From: Ruminococcus sp.
GTDB taxonomy: Bacteria > Bacillota > Clostridia > Oscillospirales > Ruminococcaceae
Direction of reading: 5' to 3'
DNA length: 64,000 nucleotides
Assembly: GCA_021770655.1 (NCBI GenBank)
Contig: JAETQO010000007.1
Location: forward strand, 1 to 64,000
The position numbers were made by a program, and so were the translations under genes. The notes under the pieces were generated by a model. That model was not told the origin of the DNA. It saw nothing but the letters and a program-made list of their open reading frames with translations, and did no database searches. Shown here piece by piece: positions 59,551-64,000 of the stretch (position 1 is the stretch's first letter; each line of letters begins with the position of its first letter).

Positions 59551-60045
59551 TTGAAATTTCTCCTTTTATTGCTCCTGTATTTTCCGAAAACTGATATTAT
59601 TCACATTATAACATAATTCTTTGCACATTTCAATATTATTTTGTCAAATGACACGGAAATCAATTTTTACATAAAGAGCTTGTTTCTGTATATCTTCCCC
59701 GCCGTACGGCGGGGAAGATATACAGATAATTATTGTAATTTAAACATAATATCGTCTTTCCCCGATTTAATATTTTGAAAATTGATTTCCCTGGTCAAAT
59801 GACACGGAAGTGGATTTTTAGAAATTTAAATCAGAATAATGCGCAACTATATTTGAATTACAATAATTGTCGGGTTTTCACGGCAAAATTAAATTTTATG
59901 TTATTAGTAATTAATTTACGCAATAAAACAAAATACATTATAAATATTTATTTTAAATTTGCAAAACATTATAGTATATGCGGATATTAAATTATATAAT
60001 AATATTAAAGCAAAGCAATACATTGTTGTAAAAGAGGTGAACAAC
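59551..60045. other. AT-rich spacer with an R3 repeat
   Basis: No gene is seen apart from the R3 repeat at 59650. GTCAAATGACACGGAA occurs twice (59643 and 59795) flanking the R3 hairpin region. Confidence 0.5.
59650..59770. repeat. R3 repeat with perfect 38-bp palindrome, copy 1
   Basis: CACGGAAATCAATTTTTACA, then a perfect 38-base palindrome at 59687-59724 (TGTATATCTTCCCCGCCGT and its complement), then GATAATTATTGTAATTT. The same 110-base block recurs at 62397. Confidence 0.92.
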
Positions 60046-60822
60046 ATGAGCGAGCTTACTGAAATATATTATTTCAGCGGTACGGGAAACAGTTTTCAGC
60101 TTGCCTGCGATATAGCGGATAGACTGCCGAACTGTGCGGTGATAAAAATGACGGAGTATAACAACGAACCCGTCTGTGCCGACAGAGTGGGCGTGATATT
60201 TCCCGTGTATATGTGGGGAATACCTAAGTATGTTTCGGAATTTCTAAAACGTCTGAACATCGGTAAGGATAAATACATTTTTGCGGCGGCGACCTATGGT
60301 GGAAGCGCCGGAAAGGCTCTGGATATAGCGCAGGAGATACTTGAACGGCGCGGTTTACAGCTTTCGGCAGGTTTCCTTGTGAGAATGCCGGATAACTATA
60401 TAATCGGCTATAACGCACCGTCCGAAAAAAAGCAGGCAAAGCTTTTCAAAGCAGAAAAACATAAAGCAGAGCATATAGCGCAGACTGTGGGCTACATGAA
60501 AAAGCCGGATATCGAGAAAAGCCGCCTTGTGTTCGACAGGATTTTTGCAGGTGTGCTTTACAAAAAGCTCAACGGCGTTCACGATATGGATAAAGGCTTT
60601 ACGGTCAACGATAAATGTACAAGCTGCGGAAAATGCGTAAACGTCTGTCCGGTCGGAAATATAAAGCTTACCGACGGCAAGCCTCAGTGGACTCATCGGT
60701 GTGAGCTGTGCCTTGGCTGTCTGCAAAGATGTCCCGCTCGGGCTATAGACTATAAGAATAAGACCAGGAACAGAAAAAGATACGTCAACTCCGTCTATAA
60801 ATGCTCCGACGGGTCAAAATAA
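60046..60822 (+). CDS. EFR1-type flavodoxin-ferredoxin protein
   Basis: Electron-transfer protein of 258 residues. An N-terminal flavodoxin fold with the FMN loop YFSGTGNSFQ is followed by two [4Fe-4S] motifs near the end (CTSCGKCVNVCPVG and CELCLGCLQRCPA). The start is the ATG at 60046 after AGAGGTG; upstream residues are spacer. Physiological partner unknown. A terminator follows. Confidence 0.92.
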   Translation: MSELTEIYYFSGTGNSFQLACDIADRLPNCAVIKMTEYNNEPVCADRVGVIFPVYMWGIPKYVSEFLKRLNIGKDKYIFAAATYGGSAGKALDIAQEILERRGLQLSAGFLVRMPDNYIIGYNAPSEKKQAKLFKAEKHKAEHIAQTVGYMKKPDIEKSRLVFDRIFAGVLYKKLNGVHDMDKGFTVNDKCTSCGKCVNVCPVGNIKLTDGKPQWTHRCELCLGCLQRCPARAIDYKNKTRNRKRYVNSVYKCSDGSK

Positions 60823-60842
60823 AAAATGAAAACAAAATGTAA

Positions 60843-60886
60843 AAAAGCAGGCAATGCCTCCACGATCGAGCGGGCATTGCCTGTTT
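60843..60886. terminator. Terminator between convergent genes
   Basis: AAAGCAGGCAATGCC and GGGCATTGCCTGTTTT pair around a short loop. Confidence 0.85.
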
Positions 60887-60887
60887 T

Positions 60888-62285
60888 CTATATAAGTCTT
60901 TTTATAATAGTAATATTATTGTATCTTGAGAAAGAAGCAACATTGGAAATAACGATTCCCGTAGCAGAGTTCTGTGCGTGAACCATTTTTCCGTCGCCTA
61001 TGTAGATAGCAACGTGGTAAATGCTTGAGAGGGAAGCGCCGCCGAAGAAAATAACGTCGCCCTTTTTCATGTTGCTGTATGATACCGTAGTACCGTAGCT
61101 TGCCTGAGAGGCCGCATAGTGAGGAAGCCTGATACCTACCTGAGCGAAGGACAGCATTACAAGACCCGAACAGTCTGTTGCGCCGAAGCTTGAACCTCCC
61201 CATACATATGAGCCGCCTACCATGCTTTTTGCATAGGATACGACCGTGTCTATCTTGGAATCTGAGCCGCTCGGATTGTCGGGTACCTTAGGCGGCGCAG
61301 TAGTGGGCGCAGTAGTCGGAGCGGTAGTCTGAGCCGTAGTCGCCTTGGTTGTTGTTTCCGAAGGCTTATCGCTTTCCGGCTTCTTAGTCTGATCCTCCGT
61401 CTTTTTAGTAGTCGTTGTGTTTCCGCCTTCGCCTGTTTTCTTTGTAGTGGTATTCTTTTTCGTCGCAGCCGCAGTGGTGGTGGTAGTCGTGGTTGTTGTT
61501 GCCGCCTTTGAGGAAACGTTGGCGTATTCGTCCGCTACCTTCTTTGACTGTGCCTGCAAATCGTCCTTACTGCTCTGAAGCTTTGTAATAAGGTCACCCG
61601 ATTCCTGTTCCATTTTAAGAAGTTGAGCCTGTTCGTCGGCCAGTTCTTTCTGCTGTTCGGCATATTCCGAGGTCTTTTCTTTCAGCTTGGCAAGCTGATC
61701 TTCCAGCTCCGCTTTAGTCTGTTTAAGCTGTTTGTACTGTTCAAGGAGCTGTTCAAGCTCGTCGTTATCATGCTTTGCAACTCTTGTTACCAGTTCCAAT
61801 CTCATAAGCACATCGTAGAAATCCGAGGCGTTTACCAGAATATTGGTATACGAATCAGCACCGCCGGCAACATACATAGCCCGTATTCTTTCCATAAATT
61901 CGGATTGGGTCTTGCTTATTTCCTCTTCCTGAATGTCAAGACTGTGCTGAGTGTCAAGCTGTTTGCCGTCAAGCTCAGCCATTTCGTCCTCAAGCTGAGC
62001 GGAATACTCCTCCACATTTTTTATTTTTTTCTGAATGGATTCGTATTTCTTTTTTATTGCTTCAAGATTATTTTTTTCGTCAGCAAGCTGTTTGTCAGCG
62101 TCGGCGATCTGCCTGTCAAGCTCATCCTGCTGTTTTTTCAGATCCGCAAGCTGGTTGCTGTAATTTTCGCTGTCGGCGCAAACAAGCTTTTCCTCCGAAC
62201 CGCCTGAAATACCGAACGCCGTCATTGTTATTATCAGCGCCATACAGCCTGCAAGTATTCTTTTCAGTCCGTATATTTTTTTCAT
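60888..62285 (-). CDS. Secreted NlpC/P60 peptidoglycan hydrolase with coiled coil
   Basis: Cell-wall endopeptidase of 465 residues. A signal peptide occupies about 1-33. A long coiled coil from about 35 to 250 resembles PcsB/CwlO and would hold the enzyme inactive until released by an FtsEX-type complex. A Thr/Lys/Pro-rich linker follows. The C-terminal NlpC/P60 domain has the catalytic Cys in TDCSGLVML and His in YHVAIYIGDG. The ATG at 62285 has better spacing from GGAG than the one at 62291. Confidence 0.93.
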   Translation of the reverse strand: MKKIYGLKRILAGCMALIITMTAFGISGGSEEKLVCADSENYSNQLADLKKQQDELDRQIADADKQLADEKNNLEAIKKKYESIQKKIKNVEEYSAQLEDEMAELDGKQLDTQHSLDIQEEEISKTQSEFMERIRAMYVAGGADSYTNILVNASDFYDVLMRLELVTRVAKHDNDELEQLLEQYKQLKQTKAELEDQLAKLKEKTSEYAEQQKELADEQAQLLKMEQESGDLITKLQSSKDDLQAQSKKVADEYANVSSKAATTTTTTTTTAAATKKNTTTKKTGEGGNTTTTKKTEDQTKKPESDKPSETTTKATTAQTTAPTTAPTTAPPKVPDNPSGSDSKIDTVVSYAKSMVGGSYVWGGSSFGATDCSGLVMLSFAQVGIRLPHYAASQASYGTTVSYSNMKKGDVIFFGGASLSSIYHVAIYIGDGKMVHAQNSATGIVISNVASFSRYNNITIIKRLI

Positions 62286-62621
62286 TGTCATAATCTCCAA
62301 AATCAAAGCGTTTTGTATCTGTCTGCTGTAACTGTTTTGTAATCCTTTTTATTATAACCCAATTTTACGGTTTTGTCAATAAGCCGTGAGCCAAAACCAC
62401 GGAAATCAATTTTTACATAAAGAGCTTGTTTCTGTATATCTTCCCCGCCGTACGGCGGGGAAGATATACAGATAATTATTGTAATTTAAACATAATATCG
62501 TCTTTTCCCGAGATACACGGATAATTATTGATATTCATATATAATATCGCTTTATCCTGATTTGAAATTCTTAAGATTGTTTTCTCTAAGCATAACACAT
62601 ATATGTTGTCTTAATATATTT
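62286..62621. other. Spacer with second R3 repeat
   Basis: Only the R3 copy and AT-rich sequence; no gene. Confidence 0.5.
62397..62510. repeat. R3 repeat with perfect 38-bp palindrome, copy 2
   Basis: Same orientation and almost the same sequence as copy 1, with the palindrome at 62433-62470. The two copies bracket the EFR1 and NlpC/P60 genes. Confidence 0.92.
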
Positions 62622-63404
62622 TTATCTGTCAACATAAACCTGTACTTCATAATTCCAGTGCAAAATTCCCGATACGACGATCAGCTGTACCGTAAATGCC
62701 GGTTCTGCACCATATTTTGTTTTGGCTATGCGTATTAATTCGTACAGCGTTTGTTCTCTGTTTTCTTCGGTGCAGTGGGCGCATAGGTATTTCCCTTTTG
62801 GCAGTACCTTTAAATCGTCTATATCCACATAACGAACACAGACGGCAAAGAGCCTGGCTGTTTTGTTTTCCGTGTATATGCCGGCTAAATCCTCAAAGGC
62901 GAATTGCTCTTTTAATGCAGGAGTAACTTTATCGTAAAAATGACTTAGATAATTCCAAAGATTATCAAGCGTTGGCACTTCTAAAGTATCCGACAGCAAA
63001 ATAACACGTTCCGGACATTCTCTGAGAAAAGTATCATTGAACCCTTGCTGTCCCTGCAATTTCTTTTCATAGTCCGATTTTGCCAACTGAATTTTGGACT
63101 TGCTGTATTGCAATGCGGCGATTTTTTCATCAGCTTTTTTCTCCGCCTGCGCTAAAAAGTCGATAATTTTTTCAAGATCGTCATATTCCAAAACCTTTTT
63201 TATCTCCTGCAAAGGCAAATCCATAAGCTGCAAAGCGCGTACCGTATTCAGCCTAACAATATCCTGCTCGGTATAATAGCGGTAGTTGGTCCATTCATCT
63301 TTTTTGCTTGGCTTCACTAATCCGATGCGGTCATAGTGCCGCAGAGTTTCGCTCGTTGTATGGACAGCCTTTGCGGCTTCCCCGATTGAAAAATATTTCT
63401 TCAT
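62622..63404 (-). CDS. MerR-family regulator with effector-binding domain
   Basis: Regulator of 260 residues. The N-terminal MerR helix-turn-helix (SIGEAAKAVHTTSETLRHYD) is followed by a long dimerisation helix (about 75-125) and a C-terminal GyrI-like ligand domain, as in multidrug-binding BmrR proteins. The ATG at 63404 has better spacing from GAGGGTGA than the one at 63410. The target gene is not adjacent. Confidence 0.9.
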   Translation of the reverse strand: MKKYFSIGEAAKAVHTTSETLRHYDRIGLVKPSKKDEWTNYRYYTEQDIVRLNTVRALQLMDLPLQEIKKVLEYDDLEKIIDFLAQAEKKADEKIAALQYSKSKIQLAKSDYEKKLQGQQGFNDTFLRECPERVILLSDTLEVPTLDNLWNYLSHFYDKVTPALKEQFAFEDLAGIYTENKTARLFAVCVRYVDIDDLKVLPKGKYLCAHCTEENREQTLYELIRIAKTKYGAEPAFTVQLIVVSGILHWNYEVQVYVDR

Positions 63405-63497
63405 TTGCATTCACCCTCTTGACTTTTGTGTAACACAAAGGTTTATAATATATTTTAGCATAGAAAATTGCGAAAAGCAATAGATATTGCATTTTAA

Positions 63498-63625
63498 TTA
63501 AGGCAGCACCGCACAACTACCGCCTAACGGCTTTGTGCACGTCTAACTTGCCAATTTTCCGTTATCTTGCACAGAAACTCCTTGAAAGACACAAGTATTC
63601 CTGCGTCGTTTCTATACAATCTAAT
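63498..63625. repeat. R2 repeat, truncated long form
   Basis: One terminus (TTAAGGCAGCACCGCACAAC) and the long-form interior (CGACGCAGG region in reverse) are present, but the sequence leaves R2 at about 63625, before the second terminus. Confidence 0.82.
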
Positions 63626-64000
63626 CAATCTTGATGTACAGGATAGGGAAATTGAAGTGTCACTATCCGAGGACGAACAGGTTCATATTCAGTATTCCGA
63701 AAACAGCAAAGAGTATTACGATATTTATGTTTCTGATGAAAACGTGTTGACTATGACAAGCGCAAGTGATAAAAAGTGGACGGATTATATCGGGGTAAAA
63801 CCCTCAGCAAAAGACAGGAAAATATCCTTGCGGATACCGGATACACTTTTAGAAAACCTAACATTATCCACAACAAACGAGAATATAACGCTGTCTGCAT
63901 TGACTGTAGGCGGAAGTGTAACTATTTCTTCTAATGGAGGAAATATTACCTTTGAGAACCTGGATGTAGGAAATGACTTACATCTTACAGTCAAGAACGG
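63626..64000 (+). pseudogene. DUF4097-like beta-repeat protein, 5'-truncated and leaving the window
   Basis: An open frame (LDVQDREIEVSLSEDEQVHI onward, later LRIPDTLLENLTLSTTNENI) has the repetitive strand pattern of DUF4097 putative adhesins. No start codon or ribosome site is seen; the frame emerges from an R2 repeat, so the 5' part was probably lost at the repeat. The 3' end is beyond 64000. Confidence 0.6.

Noticed and set aside
59687-59724. R3 palindrome as an ordinary terminator
   Set aside because: It has no T-run, is a perfect palindrome without loop, and recurs with long identical flanks, so a repeat element is the better description.

Overview
The window looks like a chromosomal piece of an anaerobic, spore-forming, beta-glucan-degrading Firmicute of the Clostridia, most like Ruminococcus/Oscillospiraceae. 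The basis is gene content and style: Gram-positive promoters and rpoBC/str loci, dipicolinate synthase genes, GH5 and GH16 glucanases with AraC regulators, a Thr/Lys-rich NlpC/P60 protein, and several families of short intergenic repeats. The assignment is inference; no marker gene was searched against a database.

Layout. 1-13.7 kb: MoxR-type ATPase, polysaccharide deacetylase, chemoreceptor, phosphofructokinase, PHP phosphoesterase, UPF0237/UPF0210 pair, EF-G-like GTPase and the spore dipicolinate synthase operon dpaAB. 14-17 kb: a host glucan locus (alpha/beta hydrolase, intracellular GH5, AraC regulator). 17-23 kb: glycogen synthase, a small membrane protein, a YifB/ComM-type ATPase and a lipase-like hydrolase, separated by repeat-rich spacers. 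23-37.4 kb: rpoB-rpoC, an ECF sigma factor with an anti-sigma-like partner, then rpsL, rpsG, fusA and tuf. 37.4-45.4 kb: CPBP protease, tadA, recR-ybaB-dnaX with the SRP RNA gene upstream, a MshEN/CheX-like protein with a CheY, tRNA-Leu, and a FAD/Rieske oxidoreductase.

The main discovery is at 45.43-57.56 kb. The sporulation regulator gene spoVT is cut in two by an 11,588-bp element. Its 5' 34 codons are at 57384-57560 and its last 146 codons at 45430-45882, both on the minus strand. The two parts share an 11-bp direct repeat at the break (GGCGACCCGTT, codons Gly-Asp-Pro-Leu). Joining them at the repeat restores an in-frame 180-residue SpoVT. The element carries a large serine recombinase whose reading frame runs through the left attachment site into the spoVT 3' part. 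It also carries a RepA-like ATPase with an attenuator-like leader, and a cargo for beta-glucan use: solute-binding lipoprotein, AraC regulator, GH16 lipoprotein, alpha/beta hydrolase and a truncated GH5. The cargo parallels the host locus at 14-17 kb. This is the architecture of a skin-type intervening element, but in a gene that is forespore-specific in Bacillus.

57.6-64 kb holds a radical SAM protein, HxlR, DtxR/MntR and MerR regulators, a flavodoxin-ferredoxin protein, an NlpC/P60 hydrolase and a 5'-truncated DUF4097-like gene leaving the window. Three dispersed repeat families (here R1, R2, R3) are described. R1 supplies the final codons of two protein genes and lies in the transcribed leader of glgA.
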